The notes beneath the pieces are model-generated. The model saw only the letters and a list, made by a program, of their open reading frames with translations, did no database searches and had not been told where the DNA came from. Of a stretch of 34,013 bases of DNA, positions 24,686-34,013 are shown one piece after another; positions within the stretch are counted from its first letter, which is position 1; every line of letters begins with the position of its first letter. Origin of the DNA: Thermohalobacter berrensis (GTDB lineage Bacteria > Bacillota > Clostridia > Tissierellales > Thermohalobacteraceae); the NCBI RefSeq assembly GCF_003609645.1, contig NZ_MCIB01000017.1, forward strand, positions 1-34,013, read 5' to 3'. The position numbers and the translations under genes are program-made.

Positions 24686-24714
24686 TTGAATTGTCAGAAT
24701 TTTTATGTTATAAT
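24686..24714 (+). promoter_or_regulatory. Sigma-A-type promoter of the NhaC gene
   Basis: TTGAAT (24686-24691), a 17-base spacer and TATAAT (24709-24714), about 70 bases before the ATG. The box pair and spacing are standard for the housekeeping sigma factor. Confidence 0.7.
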
Positions 24715-24783
24715 TCATAATATCTTTGTAAATATTAATTTTTTTTAACAAACATTAAATTTTTTTCAAGGAGGATTTTTTTA

Positions 24784-26190
24784 ATGGAACAATCTAAAAT
24801 TTCTTTTAAACAGGCAATTATTCCTGTTATTTTTCTAATCGTTTCCTTATTTGTTACTCTGCAATATTGGGGAGGAGATCCTCAAATACCGATAATTGCA
24901 TCAGCCGGAGTAGCAGCTTTTATAGCAATAATGAGCGGTCAACCGTGGGAAGATTTGCGTGATGGAATGGTTCATACTATAGGTATGTCAATGCAAGCAA
25001 TACTTATTCTTGCAATAATAGGTATGGTAATTGGTACTTGGATATTATCAGGTGTTGTACCAACAATGATTTATTATGGATTACAAATTCTTTCTCCAAG
25101 TATCTTTTTAGTTGCTACATGTTTAATATGCTGTGTTGTATCTCTTGCCACTGGTAGTTCATGGACAACAGCAGGTACAGTGGGTATAGCACTTATAGGT
25201 ATAGGACAAGGATTAGGTATTCCTCTTCCTATGGTAGCTGGTGCTATAATCTCAGGTGCCTACTTTGGAGATAAGATGTCACCTCTTTCAGATACAACGA
25301 ACCTAGCTCCTGCTATGGCTGGGGCAAACCTTTTCGATCATATTAGGCATATGATATATACTACTGGTCCTAGTTTAATTATTGCTTTAATATTATATGG
25401 ATTTCTTGGAAGCAAATACGCTGGCAAGGCTTTAGATACTGCAGCTATTAATAATATTTTAGAAACTTTAGCATCTAATTTTAATATAAATCTCCTTTTA
25501 TTACTTCCACCTGTACTTGTTATAGTCATGGTAATATTAAAGATACCAGCAATTCCTGGTTTAATAGGTGGAACAATATTAGGAGGAATCTTTGCAGCTA
25601 TTTTCCAAGGAGCTGGAATGACTGAAATAATTAGTGCTGCACATTACGGTTTTGCAGCAGATACAGGTGTTGAAGCAGTAGATACACTATTAAGTCGTGG
25701 TGGATTAGATAGCATGATGTGGACAATCTCACTTATATTATGTGCAATGTGTTTTGGTGGAGTTATGGAAAAATCGGGTATGCTTAATGCTATTGCAGAG
25801 AAAATCCTTTCTCTTGCAAACAGTACTGGATCACTAATATTAGCTACTATCTTAACATGTATAGCTACAAACATACTAGCAGGAGACCAATATCTAGCAA
25901 TAGTAATTCCTGGTAGAATGTATAAGAAGATGTACGATGATAAAAAGCTTCATCCAAAGGTTTTATCTAGAACCTTAGAGGATGCAGGTACTTTAACGTC
26001 TTCCCTTATTCCTTGGAACTCTGGAGGAGCCTACATGTATTCAACATTAGGTGTTCATCCATTCGCTTATGGAATGTATGCATTCTTAAATCTTATTAAC
26101 CCAATAATAGCTGTTATTTATGGATATTTAGGATTTACAATTGAAAAAATTTCAGATAAAGATATAGCTGAACAAGAACAAACAGCTTAG
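24784..26190 (+). CDS. nhaC: NhaC-family Na+/H+ antiporter
   Basis: Secondary carrier of 468 residues with about 11-12 hydrophobic helices. NhaC-family text is clear: VATCLICCVVSLATGSSWTT, GAIISGAYFGDKMSPLSDTT, MAGANLFDHIRHMIYTTGPS and ILAGDQYLAIVIPGRM followed by LSRTLEDAGTLTSSLIPWN. The family exchanges Na+ for H+; some members exchange carboxylates or amino acids with Na+/H+ (for example malate/lactate), so the substrate is not fixed. A strong AAGGAGG site and a good promoter lie upstream. It is a single-gene unit with a long shared terminator, divergent from pepD. Confidence 0.92.
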   Translation: MEQSKISFKQAIIPVIFLIVSLFVTLQYWGGDPQIPIIASAGVAAFIAIMSGQPWEDLRDGMVHTIGMSMQAILILAIIGMVIGTWILSGVVPTMIYYGLQILSPSIFLVATCLICCVVSLATGSSWTTAGTVGIALIGIGQGLGIPLPMVAGAIISGAYFGDKMSPLSDTTNLAPAMAGANLFDHIRHMIYTTGPSLIIALILYGFLGSKYAGKALDTAAINNILETLASNFNINLLLLLPPVLVIVMVILKIPAIPGLIGGTILGGIFAAIFQGAGMTEIISAAHYGFAADTGVEAVDTLLSRGGLDSMMWTISLILCAMCFGGVMEKSGMLNAIAEKILSLANSTGSLILATILTCIATNILAGDQYLAIVIPGRMYKKMYDDKKLHPKVLSRTLEDAGTLTSSLIPWNSGGAYMYSTLGVHPFAYGMYAFLNLINPIIAVIYGYLGFTIEKISDKDIAEQEQTA

Positions 26191-26200
26191 ATAATATATA

Positions 26201-26240
26201 CAAAGAAGGCCAATGGTGAATTCACCATTGACCTTCTTTG
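26201..26240. terminator. Bidirectional terminator
   Basis: Long hairpin: CAAAGAAGG/CCTTCTTTG, then a C-A mismatch, then CAATGGTGAA/TTCACCATTG. It lies between convergent genes. Confidence 0.85.
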
Positions 26241-26256
26241 TTATCTATATTAAATT

Positions 26257-26754
26257 TTACGCACTTTTTAATTTTTTGTTTTGGATTTTGCTATCTTGAG
26301 CCTTTTTAATTAAACCAGTAGCATGACCCATTGGACATACTTGACACCAGCTTCTTGGCTTATATATAACACCCATAATTATTCCAATTGCTAGTGACAT
26401 ACTCATAAATCTAAACACACTAAATGCTATTCTTTTAAAATTCCATCCAGCATGATATAGAGAAATACTAAATACTGTTATCATTAATGTTAATAGTATA
26501 TTTTTAAATGTTTTTGTTCTCATCCATTTTGGTAAACTATTTTGTAAACTTATTCTTGCTAAAAATTTTCCTAAAAGTGAACCCCTTGGACAATATTTTG
26601 CACAATGAACTTTACCTCTTCCTCTAATTGCATGGTAGATAGGTGCACCCATACATACAAAGCCAAATATTCCAAATCTAATATCTAGAATACCTAGTAA
26701 TAAGAATGATACCATAATAATCCATGACCAACTCATATGTGATTTTTTTGCCAT
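26257..26754 (-). CDS. 4Fe-4S membrane protein, NapH-like
   Basis: A 165-residue protein with several hydrophobic helices and ferredoxin-like cysteines at Cys51-x3-Cys55-Pro (HCAKYCPRGSLLGK) and Cys137-x2-Cys140-Pro (WCQVCPMGHATG), with Cys34 near the first. This pattern is that of the NapH/NosR/YccM group of membrane proteins that pass electrons to periplasmic or membrane reductases. Only four or five Cys are present, so it probably holds one cluster. No reductase or other redox gene lies beside it, so the partner is unknown. The longest frame begins two codons upstream (26760), but the AGGAGGG site fits ATG 26754. Confidence 0.85.
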   Translation of the reverse strand: MAKKSHMSWSWIIMVSFLLLGILDIRFGIFGFVCMGAPIYHAIRGRGKVHCAKYCPRGSLLGKFLARISLQNSLPKWMRTKTFKNILLTLMITVFSISLYHAGWNFKRIAFSVFRFMSMSLAIGIIMGVIYKPRSWCQVCPMGHATGLIKKAQDSKIQNKKLKSA

Positions 26755-26855
26755 AAACATCCCTCCTGTTGATATTGTTATATCTATATATTATGATATT
26801 ATGATATATTTTTCAATAGTGTTACTAAAATCCGCAATTTTCTGAAACTTTTTTA

Positions 26856-27353
26856 TTATAATCTCAACTCATAAGAATCTTCTTTTTCATTTCCTGCTAC
26901 CTTAACAAACCCTAATGACTCAAATAAATTCCTAGACCTCTCATTATATTTATATATACTTGGTATATATATCTTCTTAAGCTTTATATCTTTAGCCCTA
27001 TTTATTAATTTACTAATTACCTTTTTTCCAATTCCTTTACCCCAATATCTTTCTTCTCCAATAACTATAGGCATATTTTTTTCAGATAGAGTAACATCTC
27101 CAATAGCTTTCCAATCTTCATTCTCGAAGACCTCAATAAAATATAATTCACCTATATTACTTAAGTGTTTATACATTCTTTTAATAACTTCCATGCTATA
27201 AACCTTTGTAGTAACCCCTTCTGAATAGTACAAAACTTTGGGATTTTGATACCAATTTAAGGCTTTCTTCCAATCTTCCTCTTTTGTTCTTCTTAATCTT
27301 AATTTTTTGTTTATACAAATAATTTCTGGTTGTTTTATATTTTCAAATGGCAT
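26856..27353 (-). CDS. GNAT-family N-acetyltransferase
   Basis: Predicted acetyl-CoA-dependent acetyltransferase of 165 residues. It has RLRRTKEEDWKKALNWY at the start, the acetyl-CoA loop region YWGKGIGKKVISKLINRAKD (motif A, Q/RxxGxG/A style: WGKGIG) and ERSRNLFESLGFVKV (motif B). This belongs to the RimJ/RimL-like branch that acetylates small molecules or protein N-termini; the substrate is unknown. ATG 27353 has AAGGTGAG before it, whereas the frame to 27371 lacks a ribosome site. The gene overlaps the preceding membrane-protein gene by 11 bases, so they are coupled. Confidence 0.88.
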   Translation of the reverse strand: MPFENIKQPEIICINKKLRLRRTKEEDWKKALNWYQNPKVLYYSEGVTTKVYSMEVIKRMYKHLSNIGELYFIEVFENEDWKAIGDVTLSEKNMPIVIGEERYWGKGIGKKVISKLINRAKDIKLKKIYIPSIYKYNERSRNLFESLGFVKVAGNEKEDSYELRL

Positions 27354-28062
27354 TTTTGTTCTCACCTTCATTTAAACATTTCAATTTTTTATTCTCTCTT
27401 ATATATTTATCTAATATCTCTTTGTCATCAGATTCTATTCTTATTGTAATCTGCTTAGTAGGCTCTTTGGTAAACCAAGCTATAAATTTACTATTCTTAA
27501 GAATAATAATCAAATCATAATAAACTCTTTTTTTATTTAGTAATTTTCTTTCATAATACTCTCCCCATTTATACCCAACTATTTTATCCCATTTATAGTT
27601 CCCCTTATTTGTATATATACCGCTTTCACAGATTTGTCCTTTTTTTATTCCAGTATAAAAATTAACTAGTCCTGATAAGGATGTAGCCAATCCACCTAAT
27701 AGTTTATAAAAACAAGATAAAGCTAAATTAAGCTTAAAAGTATCTTTTATTAGTTTATTATTAGAAAAATAGCTTCTTAAACTGTCTAAGTATTTCTCAT
27801 CAAAAAATTGTAATATATTTGTTATATACCTTTTCTCATATAGATACCTTACATCCTTAATATCCCTTTGAATAAGCGTAAAAAGTATTAGTGATAAGCC
27901 TATACTAAGGATACCTAAGATTATGTTACTATTTAAGCTTCTAGGTATTTCTACAATAATTTCATAAGCCCTAAGCTTTCCTTTGATATAATCTATAATT
28001 GTTTTATTTATGGTTATAAAAATAAGCAAAACTGTAAATAGTAAAAGAATTTTAGTCGCCAT
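27343..28062 (-). CDS. Membrane protein of unknown function
   Basis: I do not recognise a named family. The 239-residue product has two hydrophobic segments near the N terminus (about 4-19 and 46-64), a long mixed region, a third weaker one near 113-141, and a soluble C-terminal block (about 148-222) with WDKIVGYKWGEYYERKLLN and VYYDLIIILKNSKFIAWF. This resembles the DUF5673-type C-terminal domain of clostridial membrane proteins, from memory only. It lies between the HAD phosphatase and GNAT genes, overlapping the latter. An AAAGGAG site precedes the ATG. Confidence 0.8.
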   Translation of the reverse strand: MATKILLLFTVLLIFITINKTIIDYIKGKLRAYEIIVEIPRSLNSNIILGILSIGLSLILFTLIQRDIKDVRYLYEKRYITNILQFFDEKYLDSLRSYFSNNKLIKDTFKLNLALSCFYKLLGGLATSLSGLVNFYTGIKKGQICESGIYTNKGNYKWDKIVGYKWGEYYERKLLNKKRVYYDLIIILKNSKFIAWFTKEPTKQITIRIESDDKEILDKYIRENKKLKCLNEGENKNAI

Positions 28063-28096
28063 TTTATACTTTTTACTCCTTTATTTTATATTTAAA

Positions 28097-28765
28097 TTAT
28101 TCCTTTACTAAATCTTCTAATATCTCTATATTAATGTCACCTATAGAATCTACTATTAAATCAGCCTGTGAAAGGTCTTGATTACCTGAATTTATATTTT
28201 TAAACCCAATACATTTCATATCTGCAGATTTAGCTGCACTTACTCCATTCCTTGAATCTTCTACTACAACACATTTTTTAGGATTTACATTCAACTTTTC
28301 TGCTGTATGTAAAAATATATCTGGGTTTGGTTTTCCATTTTCTACTTCTTCTCCACTTACAATATAATCAAAAAATTCCGTTATGTTTAATTTCTCTAAT
28401 ATAATTTCTATCAATTTTTTAGGTGAAGAAGAAGCTACTGCAATTTTAACTTTTTCCTTACTTAATAACTTAATTAACTCTTTTACATGTAAAACCATAG
28501 GTAAATTTTGAGCATTAGTCATATAATGAAATATAGAATCTTCATGAAGTTTAATTAATTCGTCTATCTTATGTTCTAGATTATATTGGCTAATAATTTT
28601 TTCCCACATTCCTTCCATTGTCATTCCAACAAAGGAATGATGTTCTTTCTTAGAAATTTCTATATTTAATTTTTTAAATAGTTTTCTCTCGATGTCAAAA
28701 TATATTGGTTCACTATCAATTATTACACCATCCATATCAAAAATTACTGCTTGTAGCTCTTTCAT
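28097..28765 (-). CDS. HAD-IA phosphatase, beta-phosphoglucomutase-like
   Basis: Hydrolase or mutase of the HAD superfamily, 222 residues. Motif I FDMDGVIIDSEP carries Asp10 and Asp12; motif II is VASSSPKKLIEI; the Lys lies in GKPNPDIFLHTAEKL; motif IV is VVEDSRNGVSAAKSADM. A helical cap (about 15-85) follows motif I. Proteins of this subgroup act on sugar phosphates or as beta-phosphoglucomutases, so a sugar-phosphate substrate is likely but unproven. ATAGGAGG precedes the ATG. It is upstream of the membrane-protein gene with a 34-base gap. Confidence 0.93.
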   Translation of the reverse strand: MKELQAVIFDMDGVIIDSEPIYFDIERKLFKKLNIEISKKEHHSFVGMTMEGMWEKIISQYNLEHKIDELIKLHEDSIFHYMTNAQNLPMVLHVKELIKLLSKEKVKIAVASSSPKKLIEIILEKLNITEFFDYIVSGEEVENGKPNPDIFLHTAEKLNVNPKKCVVVEDSRNGVSAAKSADMKCIGFKNINSGNQDLSQADLIVDSIGDINIEILEDLVKE

Positions 28766-28917
28766 ATTATAAAACCTCCTATAATTACTGTAATTTTATA
28801 ATGTAACTCTTATTCTTCTTTAGTTCTTTATATGTTATTTATAATTTCTCCATTTAATTCCATTTTCCTTTAAATAAATTGGTATAAAGTATGTATATTC
28901 AGATAGGTTACCTAAAT

Positions 28918-28943
28918 AAAAAAGTGATGGCTTAAACCATCAC
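28918..28943 (-). terminator. Terminator of mnmA
   Basis: Perfect GTGATGG/CCATCAC stem (28924-28943) with a 6-base loop, followed on the minus strand by a TTTTTT run. Confidence 0.88.
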
Positions 28944-28946
28944 CTT

Positions 28947-30065
<1,119 letters not shown>

Positions 30066-30150
30066 TTATATTCCTAAGTTTAGTATAACCTAATTAAATA
30101 ATTTCTTTAAGAAATATAATAACATATTTATATAAATTATAAAATAAAGT

Positions 30151-30190
30151 AGTAAAAAAATCGGGGATTTAAATCCCCGATTTTTTTACT
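30151..30190. terminator. Forty-base perfect palindromic terminator
   Basis: A perfect palindrome with 20-base arms, built around ATCGGGGATTT/AAATCCCCGAT and ending in A- and T-runs. It lies just downstream of the YuiF-like gene and is symmetrical, so it could act on both strands. Confidence 0.88.
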
Positions 30191-30191
30191 A

Positions 30192-31502
30192 CTAAAATAT
30201 CATAGCTCCTATGATACCAAATATAACTAATGGTATATTAAAGTGTAGGAAAGTAGGTACACATGTATCCCAAATATGGTCATGCTGTCCATCAGCATTT
30301 AATCCTGCCGTTGGTCCCAATGTACTGTCTGAAGCTGGGGAACCAGCATCTCCTAAAGCAGCAGCAGTACCAATTAATACTATGGTAGCCATTGTACTAA
30401 AGCCTAACGCTGAAGCTAAAGGTACATATATTGCCGCTATAATTGGAATAGTACCAAAGGATGTTCCTATTCCCATAGTTATAATAAGACCAAGTAGTAT
30501 CATTACAGTAGCTGCAATAAACTTACTACCTGCCATCATTCCTGATGCTGCCTCAACTAAGGTTTCTACTCCTCCAGTTTCTCTAATAACTGCTCCGTAG
30601 CCTGATGCCACTAACATTACAAATGCTATAAATCCCATCATTGATACACCGTCTGACATTAAATCATCTATATCTTTCCATTTAATTGCTCCAAAAAGCA
30701 GCATAATAGTTAAACCTACTATAGCTCCAAGTGGTAAAGAGTCAGTTATTAATTGTATAACTAAAGCTGCAACAGCACCGATTAAAGCTACATAATGAGT
30801 TTTATTCATCTTCTGAGCCTTTTCCCCTTCTATAGTAGCTGCTGTTTCTGAACTTGCAATATTAACACTTTTATATATCCTAGGCTTTTTATAGGTTATA
30901 AATACTGCAATAAGTAATCCTAAAACCATTCCAAGACCAGGTAGCCACATGGCCTTCCAAACCATATTAGTAGCAATCTCCATACCGTTAGCTGTCATTT
31001 GGTCTCTAATTATATTATGGAAAATAAGACCAAACCCTACTGGTAATGCAACATAAGGTGCCTTAAGACCAAATGTAAGGGCACAAGCAACAGCCCTTCT
31101 ATCAATGTTAAGTTTATTCATAACTCCAAGTAAAGGAGGTATAAGTATTGGTATAAAAGCTATATGAACTGGTATAAGGTTTTGTGAAAAACTACTTACA
31201 ACTGCTATGATTAATATTAAGACCATACCTTTACCTTTAATAGTATCAGCTATCTTTCTAGCCAGAATACTTGCAACCCCTGTTTTACTTACTGCAGCTG
31301 CTAATGCACCTAATAGAATGTAACTTAAAGCTGTTTCAGCATTTCCTCCCATACCATCTACTAAAACACCCATTATTTCACCTACTGGCATACCTGCTAA
31401 CAGTCCACCAACAATAGCAGCTACAATTAAAGCAATAATAACATTTAATTTCAAAAGACATAAAACAGTCATAACCAAAACAGATATAACAACTGGATTC
31501 AT
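30192..31502 (-). CDS. YuiF-like Na+/H+ antiporter-family transporter, probable histidine permease
   Basis: Secondary carrier of 436 residues with about 11-12 helices. Its opening (MNPVVISVLVMTVLCLLKLN, then IALIVAAIVGGLLAG) and the internal block LSYILLGALAAAVSKTG match B. subtilis YuiF, a putative histidine or amino-acid transporter in the Na+/H+ antiporter-like family. GDAGSPASDSTLGPTAG and IGTSFGTIPII are conserved-looking loops. Immediate downstream placement from hutH in the same direction (79-base gap, no clear terminator between) makes histidine the best substrate guess. AAGGAGG precedes the ATG. Confidence 0.9.
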   Translation of the reverse strand: MNPVVISVLVMTVLCLLKLNVIIALIVAAIVGGLLAGMPVGEIMGVLVDGMGGNAETALSYILLGALAAAVSKTGVASILARKIADTIKGKGMVLILIIAVVSSFSQNLIPVHIAFIPILIPPLLGVMNKLNIDRRAVACALTFGLKAPYVALPVGFGLIFHNIIRDQMTANGMEIATNMVWKAMWLPGLGMVLGLLIAVFITYKKPRIYKSVNIASSETAATIEGEKAQKMNKTHYVALIGAVAALVIQLITDSLPLGAIVGLTIMLLFGAIKWKDIDDLMSDGVSMMGFIAFVMLVASGYGAVIRETGGVETLVEAASGMMAGSKFIAATVMILLGLIITMGIGTSFGTIPIIAAIYVPLASALGFSTMATIVLIGTAAALGDAGSPASDSTLGPTAGLNADGQHDHIWDTCVPTFLHFNIPLVIFGIIGAMIF

Positions 31503-31581
31503 TAATTAGCCTCCTTTGTATAATTATTAAGTTGTATTAAGATTTTTTAATATTTTACTATACTTTTTCCCTTTTGTAAAG

Positions 31582-33108
31582 TTACTTTAATCTTCCTATT
31601 TTATCCTCAATTGCCTCAACAATGACATTTCCATCAATTAATTCTGCAATTTTATTTATATCAGTGTACATAATTCTATCTTCTTCTAGCTTCTTAACTA
31701 CCTCTCTAACCTTTTTATAAGCTATCTTTGTCCCTTTACCTAGTTCATCAGGATTTTTGAAATCAACAGCCTGTGCTGCAGCCATTAGTTCAATAGCTAA
31801 AACCCTACTAGTGTTATATAGTATTTCCTTTGCTTTTCTTGCAGCTATTGTTCCCATACTTACATGGTCCTCTTGATTTGCTGAAGAAGGAATAGAATCA
31901 ACACTAGCAGGATGGGCTAATACTTTATTTTCTGACACTAATGATGCTGCCGAATATTGTGTTATCATAAAACCTGAGTTTAGGCCACCCTTTTCTGTTA
32001 AAAATGCCGGTAATCCGCTTAACTGTGGGTTTACAAGACGTTCTATTCTTCTTTCTGATGAGTTAGCCAGTTCTGCCAATGCTATTCCTAAAAAGTCAAA
32101 GGCTAATGCCATAGGTTGACCATGGAAGTTACCTCCAGAAATAGCATCCTTATCTTCACTAAAAATTAATGGGTTATCAGTAGCTGAATTTATTTCAATA
32201 TTTATCTTGTCAATAACATATTGGATAGCATCCTTACTTGCACCATGTATTTGTGGTACACATCTTAAGGTATAAGCATCCTGTACTCTTATTTCCCCTT
32301 GTCTTGTAGTAAGTTTACTTCCTTCTGTTAATCTTAATATATTTTTAGCACAGTTAATCTGTCCTGTATGAGGCCTTACCTTATGAACCCTTGAATCATA
32401 AGCATCAGTTATTCCATTTAAAGCTTCTAATGTTAATGCAGCAGCTATATCTGATAATTTGGTAAGATTTATAGCATCATAAGCTGTTAATGCACCTGCA
32501 GCTGTCATAACTTGAGTTCCATTAATAAGTGCAAGCCCTTCTTTAGATGTCAACTCTATTGTTGGAATTCCTGCCCTTTTCATAGCCTCTTTTCCATCTA
32601 GTACTTCTTCTTTATAATATGCTTTTCCCTCTCCAATCATTACAAGAACCATATGTGATAAAGGAGCCAAGTCTCCGCTTGCACCTAAGGAACCCTTTTC
32701 TGGAATAATAGGGTGTACTTGTTTGTTTAACATTTCGATTAAGGTATTTAATGTTTCTAGTCTTACTCCAGAGAATCCCTTTGCAAGGGCATTTGCCCTA
32801 AGTACCATAATAGCCCTTACAACATCTTCAGGAAATGGTTTTCCTACTCCACAAGAATGGCTTACTATTAAATTTCTCTGTAGGTGTTTTGTCTCTTCTT
32901 TAGAAATAACTACATCACTAAATTTACCAAAGCCTGTAGTAATTCCATACACTACTTTTTCTTTATTAACAAATTCATCTACTACTGCTCTAGATTTTTT
33001 TACTTTTTCTACTGCTTCATCTGTTAATTGCACTTTTACTTTACCCCTTGCAACTTGAATCAAATCTTCTAACGTTAAGCTCTCTCCATCAATAAATACT
33101 GTTTTCAC
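31582..33108 (-). CDS. hutH: Histidine ammonia-lyase
   Basis: Deaminates L-histidine to urocanate and ammonia in the cytoplasm, the first step of histidine breakdown. The 508 residues are the usual length. The cofactor MIO is made from Ala143-Ser144-Gly145 (GSLGASGDLAPLSH). Other active-site blocks are VVYGITTGFGKFSD (catalytic Tyr), LINGTQVMTAAG, ATDNPLIFS, SGGNFHGQPMAL and SANQEDHVSMG. The start is GTG at 33108 with GGGGGAG six bases upstream. It is the first gene of a two-gene unit with the YuiF-like carrier. No hutU, hutI or hutG lies in the window, and no HutP-like regulator is seen. Confidence 0.97.
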   Translation of the reverse strand: MKTVFIDGESLTLEDLIQVARGKVKVQLTDEAVEKVKKSRAVVDEFVNKEKVVYGITTGFGKFSDVVISKEETKHLQRNLIVSHSCGVGKPFPEDVVRAIMVLRANALAKGFSGVRLETLNTLIEMLNKQVHPIIPEKGSLGASGDLAPLSHMVLVMIGEGKAYYKEEVLDGKEAMKRAGIPTIELTSKEGLALINGTQVMTAAGALTAYDAINLTKLSDIAAALTLEALNGITDAYDSRVHKVRPHTGQINCAKNILRLTEGSKLTTRQGEIRVQDAYTLRCVPQIHGASKDAIQYVIDKINIEINSATDNPLIFSEDKDAISGGNFHGQPMALAFDFLGIALAELANSSERRIERLVNPQLSGLPAFLTEKGGLNSGFMITQYSAASLVSENKVLAHPASVDSIPSSANQEDHVSMGTIAARKAKEILYNTSRVLAIELMAAAQAVDFKNPDELGKGTKIAYKKVREVVKKLEEDRIMYTDINKIAELIDGNVIVEAIEDKIGRLK

Positions 33109-33312
33109 TTTAACTCCCCCTTGTACATTTAATTCACTATCGGTTGAATTTCAAAATATTTTAAAATATCTTAATATTTTATAAATATTCTACCATATTA
33201 AGTAATTATTTTCAAAAAGAAAGCAAAAACTTTAGTAGTTTACTATGATAAAGTGATAAAATTTTAATTTGCATATTTTGTATATTTATACATTTTTCAA
33301 TACATGTCATAA

Positions 33313-33363
33313 CTAAAAAAGGAAAGAAGCAAAAATTTTTCTATAACTTCTTTCCTTTTTTAG
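33313..33363 (-). terminator. Terminator of the 97-residue gene
   Basis: Perfect 17-bp stem from CTAAAAAAGGAAAGAAG (33313-33329) to its complement (33347-33363), around a 17-base A/T-rich loop. It starts six bases after the stop and carries its U-run within the 3' arm. Confidence 0.7.
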
Positions 33364-33368
33364 AATTA

Positions 33369-33662
33369 TTATTTAACTTCCTCCGGTTCTTTTTTCATTA
33401 TTTCTTCCTCTAACATCTTCCTTACTATCTCTTTTGCCGTTTGATGTATCATTTGATTGTGTTGTAGATTCTTTAGGTAGTTGTGATACCCGGGATTTTC
33501 CTTTATCATTTTTTCTTCTATGTCTATCATCACTTCTTTTGCCCAACTGTTCAGATTCTCTATAAACTTGGTTATCTCCCCTGTTTTCATTAGTTCTTTG
33601 TATAGTTTTGGATTCAGTTCTGCCAGATAATTTTTTATTGTCCTTTTAAACATTCTTTTCAT
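33369..33662 (-). CDS. Small helical protein, faint TnpV-like resemblance
   Basis: A 97-residue, charge-rich, apparently all-helical protein without Cys or membrane helix. I do not recognise it with certainty. The pattern NPKLYKELMKTGEI, then WAKEVMIDIEEKMIKENPGY and AKEIVRKMLEEEI resembles the helical transposon protein TnpV (LYTNL, SGKL and AEEIVLNELI-type text), from memory. Codon and base use are a little richer in G/C than its neighbours (for example the CCCGGG at 33489). The ribosome site is weak, so the start is uncertain. It has a possible promoter upstream and a terminator downstream. Confidence 0.6.
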   Translation of the reverse strand: MKRMFKRTIKNYLAELNPKLYKELMKTGEITKFIENLNSWAKEVMIDIEEKMIKENPGYHNYLKNLQHNQMIHQTAKEIVRKMLEEEIMKKEPEEVK

Positions 33663-33733
33663 CTTCTTTAATATTCTTTTTTATCAATCTTGAATACATC
33701 TTATGTTACGGTTCTACCACTGAAAAATACACA

Positions 33734-33761
33734 ATTATATAAGCTCTTTATCCTATGGAAA
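33734..33761 (-). promoter_or_regulatory. Possible promoter of the 97-residue gene
   Basis: On the minus strand, TTTCCA (33756-33761), a 16-base spacer and TATAAT (33734-33739), about 70 bases before the start. The -10 is perfect, the -35 weak. Confidence 0.45.
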
Positions 33762-33762
33762 T

Positions 33763-34013
33763 CTCAGAAATTAGAGCTTTTCTATATTTTTTTACCAAGC
33801 TAATTACTAAATTTATTAAAAGTAAATTCAAATATACTCTATATATTGAAATTTCAACAATTATATTAAATATATATTATAAATCGGTTGGTAAATTTTC
33901 CACCTCCTATTTAAAATCATTTTATATTTTTAAGTTTATATTATCATATTCTAGTTAATATTTTTGTCATATTTTGTTGATATTTATCTTTATTAGAAAA
34001 ATGATATAAGATA
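33763..34013. other. AT-rich stretch without a convincing gene
   Basis: Between the possible promoter and the window edge I see no supported gene. A plus-strand frame of 67 codons (33755-33958) has no ribosome site and low-complexity Phe/Ile/Lys/Tyr composition, so it is not called. A perfect AGGAGGTG site sits on the minus strand at about 33898-33905 (plus CACCTCCT), but no ATG, GTG or TTG start lies just downstream of it, which hints at a damaged gene start. Confidence 0.5.

Noticed and set aside
30211-30600. Plus-strand 129-codon frame
   Set aside because: It lies wholly inside the YuiF-like carrier gene on the other strand, has no ribosome site and no protein-family features.
32723-33058. 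Plus-strand 111-codon frame
   Set aside because: Antisense shadow of hutH with Ser/Thr/Phe-rich text and no ribosome site.

Overview
The window is AT-rich, mostly minus-strand, tightly packed DNA of Firmicutes type: GGAGG-class ribosome binding sites, TTG and GTG starts, and many perfect hairpin terminators shared by convergent genes. The gene set (histidine ammonia-lyase, Xaa-His dipeptidase, M18 aminopeptidase, glutaminase, Na+-linked carriers, a LytS/LytR pair beside a CstA carrier, and a UGA-interrupted peroxiredoxin) fits an anaerobic, amino-acid-fermenting Clostridia/Tissierellia bacterium. This placement is inference from gene content and protein style; no rRNA or tRNA is present to confirm it.

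Layout. 1-2.0 kb: an OmpR-type two-component pair, with the histidine kinase cut by the left edge. 2.2-7.1 kb: a YtkD-like Nudix hydrolase, glutaminase, a TGS/ThrRS-like/uridine-kinase fusion, a CBS-pair protein and an RluA-type pseudouridine synthase. 7.3-10 kb: an MltG-like anchored protein (+), an unknown protein, the phosphatidylserine synthase/decarboxylase pair and a small HMA-like protein without its metal motif. 10-14.7 kb: RNA modification genes (RsuA-type synthase, RsmF-type methyltransferase), a small Cys-rich DUF1540 protein, a YhcC-type radical SAM protein and an Old Yellow Enzyme. 14.7-18.8 kb: a CstA-type carrier with a LytS/LytR pair, probably a pyruvate-sensing and uptake module. 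19-19.9 kb: two tiny membrane-protein genes around a cluster of GC-rich hairpins and a 46-bp direct repeat. 20-21.8 kb: a HAD phosphatase and the peroxiredoxin. 21.8-26.2 kb: two metallopeptidases and an NhaC antiporter. 26.2-30 kb: an Fe-S membrane protein, GNAT, an unknown membrane protein, HAD phosphatase and MnmA. 30-33.1 kb: a YuiF-like carrier and HutH. 33.3-34 kb: a small helical protein with faint TnpV resemblance and AT-rich DNA without a convincing gene.

The most notable item is the peroxiredoxin at 21039-21749. Its peroxidatic cysteine codon is TGA, the frame continues for 139 more codons, and a SECIS-like hairpin starts 12 nt after the TGA. The predicted protein is a selenocysteine peroxiredoxin with no resolving Cys, an altered active-site Pro and a Tyr-rich N-terminal extension.

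How the genes work together: PepD, the M18 peptidase, glutaminase, HutH and the YuiF-like carrier would feed peptide and amino-acid catabolism; NhaC and CstA handle ion and carboxylate transport; several RNA-modifying enzymes (MnmA, RsmF, two pseudouridine synthases) are scattered housekeeping functions. Several starts were moved downstream because the longest frame began inside the Shine-Dalgarno sequence (AGGTG read as GTG).
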